In this document: in pieces, positions 13,001 to 24,606 of the stretch
How the letters are laid out: each line of letters starts with the position of its first letter
How positions within the stretch are numbered: position 1 is the first letter of the stretch
NCBI RefSeq assembly: GCF_030272615.1
Contig: NC_081409.1
Coordinates: 206,195,190-206,259,189, forward strand
From: Cryptomeria japonica
Taxonomy: Eukaryota; Streptophyta; Pinopsida; Cupressales; Cupressaceae
DNA: 64,000 nucleotides
Direction of reading: 5' to 3'
Position numbers and translations under genes: made by a program
Notes under the pieces: model-generated
What the model was told of the DNA's origin: nothing
Database searches by the model: none
The model's input: the letters and a program-made list of their open reading frames with translations, nothing else

Positions 13001-13165
13001 TAATCATGAGCACTGAAATACTGCATAAATCATACACCATAACTCTAGATAAAGCATGAAATAACATTGCATAATATCCAAATCAAAGTACAAAAATGTT
13101 CCACAGAACAGTCACTGAAGTAACTCAAAACATACAAAAGAGGTTGATCGAGGAGAGGTACTACA
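10017..13165 (-). repeat. 5' LTR of the chromovirus, 3149 bp
   Basis: Bounded by TGTAATGCTCC at 10017 (next to the primer site) and GGTACTACA at 13165, so TG...CA ends in either orientation. It is collinear with the left LTR from 11018 on, apart from about 330 bp missing near 11852. The flank to the right (TGTGT, 13166-13170) would be the target duplication; its partner is outside the window. Visible differences between the LTRs are frequent, many of them C/T or G/A. Confidence 0.88.
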
Positions 13166-13285
13166 TGTGTATATATATATGTGTGTGTATATATATATGT
13201 ATGTATATGTATACATACATATATATGTATGTATAAATATATATATATATATACACATATATATGTATATATATATATATGTATG

Positions 13286-13322
<37 letters not shown>

Positions 13323-13647
13323 GTATGTATGTATATATATATGTATGTATGTATGTATGTATATATACATATATATGTATATATATATATGTATGTATGT
13401 ATATATACATATATATGTATATATATATATGTATATATGTATGTATACATATACATACATATACATATATATATATATGTATGTATATGTATATATGTAT
13501 ATATATGTATATATATATATATATATATGTATATGTATGTATGTATATATATATACATATATATGTATATATACATATACATACATATATATATACATAT
13601 ATATATCTATATATATGTATATATGTATATGTATATGTATATATATG
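13166..13647. repeat. TA/TG (TATG) microsatellite, left half
   Basis: About 480 bp of alternating TATA, TGTA and TACA. It ends at the 5-bp duplication ATATG and resumes after the solo LTR at 15362. The long open frames here are artefacts of the repeat. Confidence 0.95.
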
Positions 13648-15361
13648 TGATGCTCTGCAAAAAGGATTAGAAAATTTGTTTGATGGCAACACACACAAGA
13701 GCACAAGAAACAAACGTTAGTGTTAGCAACAAAAGATTATCCTAAACAGGCATATCAAGAGAGATATTAAGCATGAAATAGAAAGCATATAAACATAGAA
13801 TAAAATAGCTAATCAAGATGCTCATAGTTGCTCCTCCCTTGTTCCTCTCCTCTCCAAGTCCCAAATGAGTGTAGCTCTCAGCTTTTAGCACTAGCCATGG
13901 ATGCCATATGGAGATTCAAGATGGTTGAATATGATAAGCAAATGTTATGCAAGTGTAGATGGTGATGCTATGAGAAAGCTCTATGCTAATGCCAGTATAA
14001 CAATACTCTAATGCTTCCTTTTTTTGCTTGAGGAGAAGGGTTCTATTTATAGAAGAAATGAGGAAATGAAGGGTTAAGATTGAGCAATCTTAACAAGGGT
14101 TAGGATTGAAAGATATTCAATACATGTGAGACTTTCAACCCAATCTCATGTTGACAAGTGTCACCATGAGGAGTCTTGAGAGGAGAGATAAGGAGCATTA
14201 AATGCTTGAGGGGACATGATGGCTACCCTTGTCAAAGAAATAAATGCTTTGAAGAGACACATGGGTTACATGAGGGTTAAGTTAGGGGTCAAATTCCTTA
14301 ACCATGGGTGCAAGTGGAATTAACCATTAATGGTCATGTAAGAGCCATAAGTGGTTTGGAAGACTTTAGAGGTTAATTTGTTGAACACACAAATCATTAA
14401 TTGCTTTTCAAAGACTTTGGAGTCTTTGAGAAGTGACTCCAATTTGCTTAGGAATGTGACAATATTTAGGGGATGGATTAGGTTAATTAGGAAGGGTTTA
14501 GAAGAATCTAGAAGGGGGTTAGGCATGCAAGTGGATTTTGTAGGAAAATGCAAGTGGGAGAAATTTTGGTGTTTTCAATTAAAATAAAATCATTTATTTC
14601 AATTAAATGGTGTAATTTGCATTTGGATAATTATTCAAATAAATATTAATTTATTTAAATGAGAAAAAGGAAGATAAAGCATTAAAATGCTTGAAGACTT
14701 TGAGGGAAACCATTAAAGGCTTGAAGACTTTAAGGAAAACCATTAAAGTCTTAAGAAGACTTTAAGGGAAGCCATTAAGTTTGAAGACTTTAAGGGAAAC
14801 CATTAAAGGCTTAAGAAGACTATAGAAGGAAGCCATCAAGTTTGAAGACTTTAAGGAAAACCATTAAAAGTTTCAAGTGGGTGAGGATAAATAGGATTTT
14901 AAATAAATAATTTATTTAAAATAGTTGTGCAACTTGCTTTTGTAGGAAAATACAAGTGGGTGGAGGATAAAGGTGATTTAAATAAATGATTTATTTAAAA
15001 TAGTTGTGCAACTTGTTTTTGTAGGAAAATACAAGTGGGTGGAGGATAAAGGTGATTTAAATAAGTGTTAATTTATTTAAATGTGAGAGGTGGGATTTTG
15101 TGGGTTTTAAATAAATATTAATTTATTTAAATGTGAGAGAAGATTTAATTAAACAAATATGATTTATTTATTTAATTAATGGTATGAATTTGTTAAGTGA
15201 GTTAAATCAAATAAATTGAATAATTTATTTAATTAATAGGAGAAGAGGGTTAAGATGAATTAATTAAATATATTAATTTAATTAATTATTAATTGATGGT
15301 TAAATAATCAAATAAATACTAAGTATTCATTTAATTAAGTGGACAGATTTATGTGACTACA
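13648..15361 (-). mobile_element. Solo LTR inserted in the microsatellite (same family as 4568-6011)
   Basis: Runs from TGATGCTCTGC to GTGACTACA on the plus strand, i.e. starts TGTAGTCACATAAATC on its own strand. It is flanked by perfect ATATG duplications (13643-13647 and 15362-15366). Its own-strand start and end match the LTR at 4568-6011. At 1714 bp it is about 270 bp longer, largely because of two internal tandem-repeat stretches (14680-14880 and 14880-15075). No coding capacity. Confidence 0.9.
14680..15075. repeat. Tandem repeats expanding the solo LTR
   Basis: First, five or six ~33-bp units of the type GAAGACTTTAAGGGAAACC then ATTAAAGGCTT. Then three ~75-90-bp units containing GTTTTTGTAGGAAAATACAAG and the AT-rich ATTTAAATAAAT block. 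The homologous LTR at 4568-6011 has fewer units (near 5040-5160 in inverse orientation). Confidence 0.8.
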
Positions 15362-15496
15362 ATATGTATATATATGTATATATGTATATATATGTATATA
15401 TGTATATATATGTATATATGTATATATATGTATATATGTATATATACATATATACAAATGTGTATGTATTCATATATATGTATGTATATGTATGTA

Positions 15497-15567
<71 letters not shown>

Positions 15568-15690
15568 ATGTATGTATGTATGTATGTATGTATGTATGTA
15601 TATGTGTGTGTCTATCTATATACATACATATATACACATATATATACACACATATATGCACACACATATACACACATATGTATATATATA
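15362..15690. repeat. TA/TG (TATG) microsatellite, right half
   Basis: TATG and TA units, a TG run at about 15527-15552, and a (TATG)n run at 15551-15600. It was contiguous with 13166-13647 before the solo LTR inserted. Confidence 0.95.
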
Positions 15691-15815
15691 CCCCCCCACC
15701 TCATTCCCTCCCTACCACGATGTCTCTACATACCTCTCTCTCCCTCATCCCTTCCCTCTCTACTTATCTCTATATCCCCTCTCCATCTTTATATATACCT
15801 CTCCTTCCCTCCCTG

Positions 15816-15885
<70 letters not shown>

Positions 15886-15887
15886 AT
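15691..15887. repeat. Polypyrimidine tract ending in (CT)n
   Basis: Almost pure C/T for about 200 bp, with an uninterrupted (CT)n of about 62 bp at 15822-15883. It directly abuts the truncated TRIM element. Confidence 0.95.
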
Positions 15888-16188
15888 CCGCCTCTTGTTG
15901 ATTCTATAAGTCTATTGGTTGTATCGGGCATTAACAGGTCGATCTTTGGTGCAACAACAACCGTACTTGTAACAAGTGGTATCAGAGTTTGGTCACAAGT
16001 TCAAACCACTCACTTGTGCTAGGGGGGATTGTTGCAAGGTGTGAGCCCTTGGTCTCCTTGTTTTGTGCAGTGTAATGCTCGAGTTTGTGGCATGGCTTAA
16101 TCGCCTCTTGTGGATTCTATAAGTCTAGTGGTTGTATCAAGAATTAACAAGATGATCTTTTGGTGCAACGACAACTGCACTTGTAAAA
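15888..16188 (+). mobile_element. TRIM/SMART-type miniature LTR element, 5'-truncated
   Basis: Two direct copies of an ~86-bp sequence, CGCCTCTTGT...ACTTGTAA (15888-15974 and 16102-16188), are the 3' parts of two LTRs. After the first comes a primer site TGGTATCAGAG (15977-15987), about 33 bp of spacer, a polypurine tract AGGGGGGAT (16021-16029), and then the second LTR starting TGTTGCAAGGTG at 16030 (159 bp). The whole internal region is about 55 bp with no ORF, as in plant TRIM and SMART elements. The first ~71 bp of the left LTR is missing and replaced by (CT)n. No clear target duplication is visible because both flanks are pyrimidine-rich. It would depend on enzymes from another element. 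Confidence 0.8.
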
Positions 16189-16416
16189 TCCCTCCCTCTA
16201 TCTCTACTTCTATCTCTCTTGTATCTCTACCTTCTTCCCTCTATACTTCTGTCTATCTCATCTCTCTTTCACTCATTCCCTCTCTCAATCTCTATACCTA
16301 CCTCTCTTCTCTCTATACTTCTCTCTATCTCATCTCTCTCTCTCACTCCCTCTTCTCAATCTGAATACCTACCTCTCTCTCTCCCTCCCTCCCTACCTTT
16401 TTCTCTCTCCATCTCT
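16189..16416. repeat. Polypyrimidine tract between TRIM and solo LTR
   Basis: C/T-rich (CTCTCTATCTC-type) sequence continuing the 15691-15887 tract. It includes a degenerate ~70-bp repeat (TCTCTATACTTCTCTCTATC type). Open frames here are compositional artefacts. Confidence 0.9.
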
Positions 16417-18054
16417 TGTTGGAAACTTGAGGTGTGTTATCATTGATGTAAAACTTGTTTGGTGTTGTCTTTGATGACATGGTCGATGTTGTCTTTGATT
16501 GTGTGTTGAGGTGGCAAAAGTGAAAAGGAAGTTGGAGTTTATCAGTAGTTTAATTGTAGTATATGGTCCAAAAATGAGTGTTCAAATATTGTTTTTTTGT
16601 TTGATGGTGATGTTAAGTGAGTATGAGATGTCTCTAGAAAGGCTATGGTAGTGGAAGTTACAATATGCAGAAAAGAGTATATAATGTCCTTATGGAAGAA
16701 TTCTTTGTATTCCTCCAGTAATTTATGATGATGGATTGTGGTTCTAAATAGAAGGTCTACGTTCTATGGATGTTGCACTATCATGTTTTCAAGTCCTCAG
16801 TTTCTCAGAGGATGAATTTGGTTGTGGCAGTTTGTTGATAGTGAAGTTGCCTATCAGGACTAGTTCGAACAATGCTTTGCATTGCTCTATTGTGTTGGTT
16901 CAAGTGTTATGGCTTGGAGGACATGCTTATATGGTTTGTGCAATGTTCTAGTTCATATTTCTATGGTTGGTTTGATCGCCAAGTGAATTTATATTGATCT
17001 TATTTGGATTATTGGTCTGAATATGCATTGGAGGTTGAATTAGAACGTTGATATGGGTCTATCATGTGTAGATATGCATTGACTAATTTGTATTAGGTGA
17101 TGATTTTGGGCCGATTGGTTAACATGCTTCATTATTTTTCTACACATTATGTTAGATATTGAATTTGGAGGATGTGATAGTGTGTGTGGTTCATTGGAAT
17201 CTACTTAGAAATCTGTGTTATGATGTATTTAGGTCCCCTTTATCTCTTGGAGTAGACCGCATTGTGTATAATTGCTTGTGGTGGTCAAACTTATGTAATT
17301 CATGTATATTATGTTTGTGGCTGACCTAGTTGAGGGTTTCAATGAATAAATAGTATAAATGGAAGTGTGGATGTGTGAATTGAAGTGTGGATTTTTGTGA
17401 ATTCGATGTGAATGATATGAAAATGTATGTGAATAAGGAAAAGTGTGAATTTCAATTTGTGATGAGATTTGATAATAATTTCTTCAATATGATAGTATTT
17501 TTGAGACAGTGAATGAAGCAAGATATGTTTCCCATGATATTGTTTGCTTGACACAACAGTTCAAGGATAGTTCCATGACCAAGATATCTTTTTCATTTCA
17601 ATTAATCATTTCCTTGTACCTATCAGAAAATAGTGAGTCCTTTTGGTAGCTTGTGCAATCTCTATATCTTTCCCTAGAGCAGTACGCTTCAGTAATGCAA
17701 GTCCATTATATCTTGCCATGAGATTATGCATCTCAGTAATGAAGTCATTTGTATCTTTCCCTAAGGTTGTGTGCCTTAGTACGACAAGTCCAATTAGGTG
17801 CAATGAGATACCTTGGCTTTAGGCCTTAAACATTGTAATAAATTATTCATATTGTGAGTATGATTCTCACTATGATTTTTCCCTTCTTGGGTTTTCCATG
17901 TAAATCTGGTGCTCTTGTGTGTATTGTGCTTTATGGTTTCATGTTTCATAATTGCAAAGACAAGTTAATTGTGATTTGAAGTTTAAAGGATTAGAAATAA
18001 GTTTTTGTAAATTCTGGACTGATTCACCTCCTCTCAATCTTGTTGTGTTCAACA
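16417..18054 (+). mobile_element. Solo LTR, Copia type, inserted in the CT tract
   Basis: Starts TGTTGGAAACTTG and ends CTCTCAATCTTGTTGTGTTCAACA, split here as CTCTCAATCTTG then TTGTGTTCAACA. Near its 3' end it has a GGGTTTTCCATGTAAATCTGG block like that in the Sirevirus-like LTRs at 21223 and 34942. Flanks TCTCT (16412-16416) and CCTCT (18055-18059) fit a 5-bp duplication with one mismatch, though a pyrimidine tract makes this weak evidence. No ORF of note; internal genes are absent. Confidence 0.72.
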
Positions 18055-18443
<389 letters not shown>

Positions 18444-18949
18444 ATAGAGAGTAAAGAGGGAGGGAGAGAGATGGAGGAGGGAGAGGTATGTAGAGAAAGG
18501 GAAAGGGGAGATAGAGATAAGTAAAGAGTAAAGGAGAGAGAGAGAGAGAGAGAGGGGAGGGGGAAAAAGAGAGATGTAGGTAGAGAAAGATGGAGGGAGG
18601 AATAGAGGAAGATGAGATAGAGATAGAGAGAGGTATGTAGAGAGATAGAAGTAGATAGTCAAGGGGATAAAGATAAGTAGAGAGGGATAAGTGATGAGGA
18701 ATTAAGGGAGGAATAGAGGAAGGTGAGATAGGGAGAGAGAGGTATGTAGAGAGATAGAAGTAGATAGTCAAGGGGATAAAGAGAAGTAGAGAGGGATAAG
18801 TGGTGAGGAATTAAGGGAGACGAATGGAAAGAAATAGAGGTAGAGAGGGAGAGGGAAGAGAGAGATAAATAAAATAGATATGGAGAGACAAGGGGATGGA
18901 GAAAGAGAAGTTAGAGAGAGAGCGAGAAAGAGAGAGAGAGAGAGAGAAG
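18444..18949. repeat. Polypurine (GA-rich) tract with 113-bp tandem duplication
   Basis: About 500 bp almost entirely of A and G on the plus strand. A unit of about 113 bp (GGAATAGAGGAAGATGAGAT ... GGAATTAAGGGAG) is present twice, from about 18599 and 18712, with few differences. It forms a mirror partner to the preceding pyrimidine tract. Confidence 0.92.
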
Positions 18950-21222
18950 TGGGCTCAACAATGACAAAGCCATAAAACAAGTACATTATTATCATCTTTG
19001 TATATTTCCAACCCTTTGGATTAGATTTTCCTTGGGCATCCAACCTAAAGGGTTGGACTTACATGTCAAAGCCCATAGACATGTTTTTTTATTTTTTTTA
19101 TTTTCTTTTTTTAAATGACAAAGTGTCAATTGTGTTATCCATATAGATTGCATGCTTTGTTATGTCATAAATGGCATAGAAGTCTCTATTAGCTTTATAA
19201 CCATGTAATTTTTTCATGTTTCAAAAATGTCAATGTTTTGATCTTTAATATCTTTTTCTACTGTCTCAACTTTCATCAAAAACCTATGTATGGTATTTTT
19301 TTCTCTCATTTTTTACTCGTTTATTGTAATTTAAAATAAATTATTTTTTTAGAAACTAGACTCCATTCTATACACATTCAAAAGTAATAATATTTCATTA
19401 ATAAACTATCCAAAACATCAAACATAAACTACATGGTGTTGGCTAATTTTTCACCAAAGTGACTTTTGAATTACTAAAAAAAAGTTATTACTTTAGGATG
19501 GTCACGCTAGACACTATGCTATTTTTTTATAAAATGGGACCACTTTGTGTGCCCCCCATTTTTGCACCCCTTAATCTCCAACATTTTTAGAATAAATAAT
19601 AGTTTAGAAAGTAGATTTGGAAAACTATAACTCCTGTTATTTTTGCATCTTCAAATTTTGAGTCTAACTATCTTCAATTTCTTATCCAAGATCAAAATTT
19701 CTTGATTTTAGGAAAAAAGTGGTCGCTTAAGACCCCCCTTTTAGTCCCCCATTTCCATTCAGTTACCGATATTTATTTTCACACTTATAGGTGAATACAC
19801 GTGTTTTCAAGGTGTAACATGCAACTGATGCAAAAGGCATTTCGCAATGTTAAGGGCCCAAGGGGTAAGTATGGTGTTTGTATTGATGATGGTGTTGAAA
19901 GACACCATTGGTGTTCATATGTGGTGATTGATCATGTTGTTGGGCTTAAATTTTGGTAATTTTGTTATGTCCTTGATTATTTCATAAAGGAGATGGCTAA
20001 GGTTTTGTTATGTAAGCTGACCCTTATGAACTACCAAAAAAAGCTTATAAATAAGTGTTTGTGTTATGTAAAAGATATCATATTGTAATTTTCTCTTTGT
20101 TTGATAATAGAAAAGAAGTGGACGACTATTTCTCTAGTGGATATAGCCCACATTGGGTGAACCATCTTAAATCTTTGTTATTGTGTTTTGTTAATTTACC
20201 TTTCTTATTCTACATTATATTTAAAATTATTTATTGCTCTGGTCTGCCTTAAAACCCTAACAATTGGCATAGGAAAATTTAAGACATTAGGTGGAGATCT
20301 CAACAAGATACACAATCATCTCAACATGGGTAGTCGTGGGAGCCATTCTAGGTGCTCACAAATAGCATAGATTTATTATGATAAAATAAAGGAACTTGGA
20401 GCCTAAAATCCATGTTTACTGCCACACAAATCATCAAGGCTTCGAATATCTCATCATTATGGTGGCTAGTAAATTATTGTCATGGAGTGTTCATACCAAC
20501 ATTAGGTTGAAACCTTACAAGAAAAAAATAGAAACAAATCCAAGTGAGTCAAAAATATTAAATATTGGTGTCACCTTTCTAGATGTGGTGTCGTTTACAA
20601 TCTTTCTAAGTAGTTATGTAATTGAGGATTGTAAAATGTGTTCCTTGTTTGATATGGCTTTTTGGTGGTCTTCACTTGATTTTTACTAAAGCATTAAGGT
20701 ATGTAACAAATCAACATTTGTTATTAAAAGTGGATTCTAATTTTTTATTTATGTGTGTGAGATGTATTAGATATTCTTGTCATGATAAGAACATGAGTGA
20801 ATATTATTGTCATATATATGGGTAAGTAAGAAATTATGATTTCACAATATACAATTGCTAAAACTCTAGAAGTCAAAATCTATATTATCTCATTATTAAG
20901 GAACATTGATTTGTTTCTTACAACACAGAGATGGTGACTTTAGGTGATGACATCGATTTGTAAGAACAACATCACTCCAAACCTAGATAAAATTATATGC
21001 TAGCAATAGTATGATGAACCTATTTTTAACAAAAGAATCAATGTCGGATGAATGCAAATAGCATCAAAATTTGGGATATCTTAAAGCCACATCTTTAGTA
21101 GGACTACTATAAGATTGTTTTGAATACCCTTGCGAAGTTTAGCTTCATTTATTAAATTCATATAAGGAACATGTAAAGTTTCAGTAAAATATAAATTATT
21201 TTTATATCTTAGCGCTTCATGG
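18950..21222. other. Intergenic stretch, no gene recognised
   Basis: AT-rich DNA with only short open frames and no motif I recognise. It contains short C-runs (TGTGCCCCCCATTTTTGCACC near 19550, and GACCCCCC near 19730). It ends at CATGG, the target site of the next element. Confidence 0.6.
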
Positions 21223-22172
21223 TGTTGGCAATTGACACTCATCCGGTAAGGTGAATTACATTTAGGGTTGTCATTGATGGCAACTCATCTTCAGGTGTTG
21301 GTATTTCTCACCCGGATTTATTGTCTTATCATTTTGCATAGATTGGGCCAACCAGTATACAGACATTTTGTTTTATTCTTGTTAACCAGTTAGTCTTGGT
21401 ATCGATAACGTATATTTGGGACCTGGTTAAGGTATTTTGGGACCCCGATAAAATCACTTGTGGAATTTATGGTAACATGTAGGCTGACATCAGATATGAT
21501 CATCGAGATAATGAAATCATACTTTGTGATACGAAAGCCGACAAGTTTGTTTTTCATCTTGAGGCCAACATGTTGAACAAGTTACAAGGGTATTTAAGGG
21601 AGATCATTTAGCGATGGATTTCATATTAGTGGTTATGTGATTTGTGATGCAAATCAGTCAAAGATTGATGGTATGTGATTTGGTTAGCGAGTGGAAGCTT
21701 TTGTGCGTAGTCCCAACCGATAGCAGAACAGAGTATCAGTAAACCAGTTTAGAGTTTATTGACAGAGCTCTAACTAGAACTTATCCAGCATGGTTAGATG
21801 CATCCTATAAGTTCACTTTTGTATGAAATCATTGTGTAATGTTGTGTAAGTCAATGAAACTTTTGTTTGAGCAATGAGCTCTAGGCGGTGAGCCTAATTG
21901 TATGTGTAATTCCCTCTATGTAATATTTGTATACCTTGATCAAGTATATATATATTGTGGGTATCAGCCCCACTGTGGTTTTTCCCTTTACAAGGTTTTC
22001 CACATATAAATATTGGTGTTATGGTATTGTTGATTTATGTGTTGATTTGTTTATGCACTTTAATTTTATATTTTGTTAATCGGTTCATAAGCAATAAGTT
22101 CAGAAATTCATTTACCGGTAGAACATTGATTCAACGCCTCTCACCCCCTCTCAGTGTTCTTGGATTCCAACA
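21223..22172 (+). repeat. 5' LTR of the Sirevirus-like element (950 bp)
   Basis: TGTTGGCA ... GGATTCCAACA. The 3' part holds GGTTTTTCCCTTTACAAGG and TTTTCCACATATAAATATTGG, then CACCCCCTCTCAGTG. It is followed two bases later by the primer site TGGTATCAGAGC (22175-22186). Confidence 0.9.
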
Positions 22173-22174
22173 AT

Positions 22175-22186
22175 TGGTATCAGAGC
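22175..22186 (+). other. Primer binding site (tRNA-Met type)
   Basis: TGGTATCAGAGC, two bases after the LTR end. Confidence 0.88.
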
Positions 22187-22240
22187 TTAGTTCCTCAGAA
22201 GAAGTTTAATAGCTTGAGGAAGATCCGGAACTTGGAATCA

Positions 22241-23352
22241 ATGGAAACCAGTTTGCAACAACAGCTTCAACTTGCTCTTGAGGATCTTGATAATGAGTAG
22301 GTGGAAAATAATAAATTGAAGAATGAACTGAGGCAAGCCAGAGAACACATCATTTCATTACAAGGAAAGCTATTAGTTATTCAAGCCAAGAGGAAAGAAC
22401 TATTTGATCAACTACAAAATCAAAGTAGTGTTGATGAAGATGCTTTGAAAGATCAATGTCAGAAACTCACTCAAGAGAATACTACCTTGAAGATTGAAAT
22501 ACAAGCCATAACTATGAAAATGTGCAAGGACATTGAAGACAATAAGAAGAATGAAGAAAACCTAGCTCAGTCTTTGAAGGATAGATCAGATGAATGCAAC
22601 AGACTGATACATGAGAATGACATGTTGAAACTTGAATTTATTCAATCTCAAAATAATGAACAGGAACTTGAGAGACGGATCATAATCATGAGAGATGATT
22701 TAGCCACTGCAAATGAGTACAAAGACAAGTTCAAACCCAACTCTGTAAGAATTGATGAACTGTTGAAGACCCAAAGAGATGCTAATGACAAGAGGTCTTG
22801 GATATGAAGTAGGAGAAAGCTCTGGTACTGCACAACGGGATCAATCATCCGGTCAAAAGAAGAATCATTCCAACAACTGGAACCAGAAATCACCGGTAAG
22901 ATAGCCTAATGCTCACAAATTCAATGGTACATGCTTTGTTTGCAATAAATATGGTCATATAGAAAGTCAGTGCAGAAATAGGAATAATCAAAACAATGCA
23001 TCATTCACTGATCTTGGAAATGTTAGATGTCATGCATGTAGCAGATTTGGACATATGGCTAACCAATGCATATTAAAAGGAAATCAAAGAAATCAAGGGT
23101 ATAACAAAGCAATTTAGAAGAACATTGTTGTTTATTATGCATGCAACAAGATTGGACATATTGCTAAGTATTGCAGAAGCAAGAATCCATCGGTAACTGA
23201 TGGAAATGCAGATGAGAAGGGAAAGGCAAAAGTTGAAGATATTAGAAATCAGCATGAGAGAAGATGGATTAGGAAGTCAAATACTCCACCAACAAATCAA
23301 CCGATAGAGCCATCTAGTCTTGCACCAGATGCAAGAACTTCATTCAGTAACT
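22241..23352 (+). pseudogene. Partial Copia gag: coiled coil plus three CCHC zinc knuckles
   Basis: The ATG at 22241 is only 54 bp past the primer site and opens directly into a long charged coiled coil (22241-22790; one early stop after LDNE). A frameshift near 22800 leads to three zinc knuckles: CFVCNKYGHIESQC (about 22932), CHACSRFGHMANQC (about 23032) and a third, YACNKIGHIAKYC, whose first Cys is Tyr-shifted (about 23132). The usual N-terminal Copia gag domain is absent, so this is the C-terminal half of a gag. Such proteins package element RNA. Multiple knuckles and the coiled coil resemble Sirevirus gags; the assignment is from family knowledge. Confidence 0.75.
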
Positions 23353-23728
23353 AAGGCACTTTGTCTTAGGGGTAGGAAAATCATTGAAGATCATGCAAAC
23401 ACCTTGGATTAGGTCTGTAGTCAGGGAATTCTGATTGTGGATGGATACTTAGGCGATTTCAAGCATTTACTGAAACCTATATGCGGATTATGTAATCCGG
23501 TCAAATTCTCCGATAGCATTTATGATAGTGGAAAATTAGGGTTAATGGCAATAAAAGAGAAAAAATTAATTCATTTCTTCACACAATGATCGAGCATTCT
23601 GACGAGCGATTTCTAAGGCATTTCAAGAGTCCAAAGGCGATTTGTGCGAGCATCTACATTCGGGAAGCATTTCATCATCCGACAAGATCTTAAGGTATTT
23701 ACCATTTGCAGAAACCATATATATTTAT

Positions 23729-24590
23729 CATGGCATCATCATCGAATGTTGATACTCATTTGGTAGTGGAAATTAAGGACTTCCCTCGTCTGAAATTTAA
23801 GAAACATCCTTTCAAATCTCTTTTGGATGATCCGTTGGCAGCATTTTTGAGTGTTTGCCAGGGTGTTCTTCACATTAAAGACATTAGGGCATACATCCAC
23901 TGTGACATTGAGGAGATCGAAAGTTAAGAATTCTCCTATGTATTTACTGAGCACCTGATCATCGACAATCAATTGAAGTCAGACTATGCACATTTGCAGG
24001 GGAAGGGTTTTACCCAGTTCATGGATTTTTCGACTTTCGACGAAGATGAATGGGTCAGATATATTCTCAGCCACATTCATGGTGAATTCTTATGGTTGGA
24101 TCGGTTGTATAAAATCACTAAGGAATTCATTAATAATATCACATGCCTTAATAAGTTCAAAGGTTTGCCAGGGCCTAGGTCAAAACTTTCTAACACGGAA
24201 CTCTGCAAACTCACCGGTGCCACCTTCAATGGTAGATCGATGAGGGTTGATGATCTTAGAGATATTGATGTAAAATTTGCAGCAATGGTAATTGGTTATA
24301 AATTTTATCAATCTCTGGAATGAACATCTTCATTGCACATCAGATGGTGAAGGAAGATGCACATTATGGCCTATGTAGTGTGATGATGAACAAGTTAATC
24401 ACCAATCTTTGAAAGATAAAGCAAGACAAGAAGAATACATTCTGGTATGGTTCTTTCATCATATGCTTGACATTTTATTTTTTGAATATGATACTGGGAT
24501 ATGGAAAGATTCAATGGGCCTTTGATAGACCGATAGCTACTCAAATAGATAAAGTATTAGACAGGCAAGGTGACAAGCAACAAAAGGCTA
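23729..24590 (+). pseudogene. Unfamiliar ORF of the Sirevirus-like element, N-terminal part
   Basis: Opens with MASSSNVDTHLVVEIKDF at 23729. It runs through an in-frame TAA at about 23926 (..EEIES*), continues to about 24320 (DVKFAAMVIGYKFYQSLE), then through further stops or shifts to the LINE insertion point. It shows no RT, integrase, protease or zinc motif; it is a mixed alpha-rich, acidic protein. It resumes after the LINE at 32286 in a frame that joins cleanly. Its position between gag and the 3' LTR suggests either an extra (env-position) ORF of the parent element or acquired sequence; I do not recognise its function. Confidence 0.6.
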
Positions 24591-24606
24591 ATCTAACAAA
24601 CCCACT

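Larger units (their letters stand above)
1..13165 (-). mobile_element. Ty3/Gypsy chromovirus with giant LTRs (left end outside window)
   Basis: A minus-strand LTR retrotransposon. Reading right to left there is an LTR (10017-13165), a tRNA-Met-type primer site, gag, protease, reverse transcriptase, RNase H, integrase and a chromodomain-like tail, then a polypurine tract and the second LTR (ends at 3891; its far end lies left of the window). Domain order RT-RH-IN is that of Ty3/Gypsy, and the W-x-E chromodomain-like C-terminus fits chromoviruses; the RNase H wording suggests the Tekay/Del group, less surely. All ORFs are broken by stops. Internal region is about 6.1 kb, of which 1.45 kb is a younger solo LTR. 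Confidence 0.9.
22172..23728 (+). other. Remainder of gag region and leader of second ORF
   Basis: After the knuckles the frame meets several stops (23353-23520). The 200 bp before 23729 contain no ORF and look like an untranslated leader to the second ORF (CGAGCATTCTGACGAGCG, CATTCGGGAAGC). No protease motif (D-S/T-G) was found here. Confidence 0.5.

Noticed and set aside
13045-13720. Long open frames on both strands rich in Tyr, Ile, Met and Val
   Set aside because: They are translations of the TA/TG microsatellite; all frames stay open because of the repeat.
15353-16022. Open frames with Ser-Leu runs and Tyr-Ile runs
   Set aside because: They arise from the microsatellite and the (CT)n tract.
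15969-16030. A tRNA gene suggested by TGGTATCAGAG sequences here and at 10003, 22175, 46855 and 61267
   Set aside because: Only the short primer-binding complement is present, always beside an LTR end; there is no cloverleaf.
23073-23255. Minus-strand hydrophobic 60-codon frame
   Set aside because: Opposite the zinc-knuckle region of gag; hydrophobicity is a by-product of the reverse strand.
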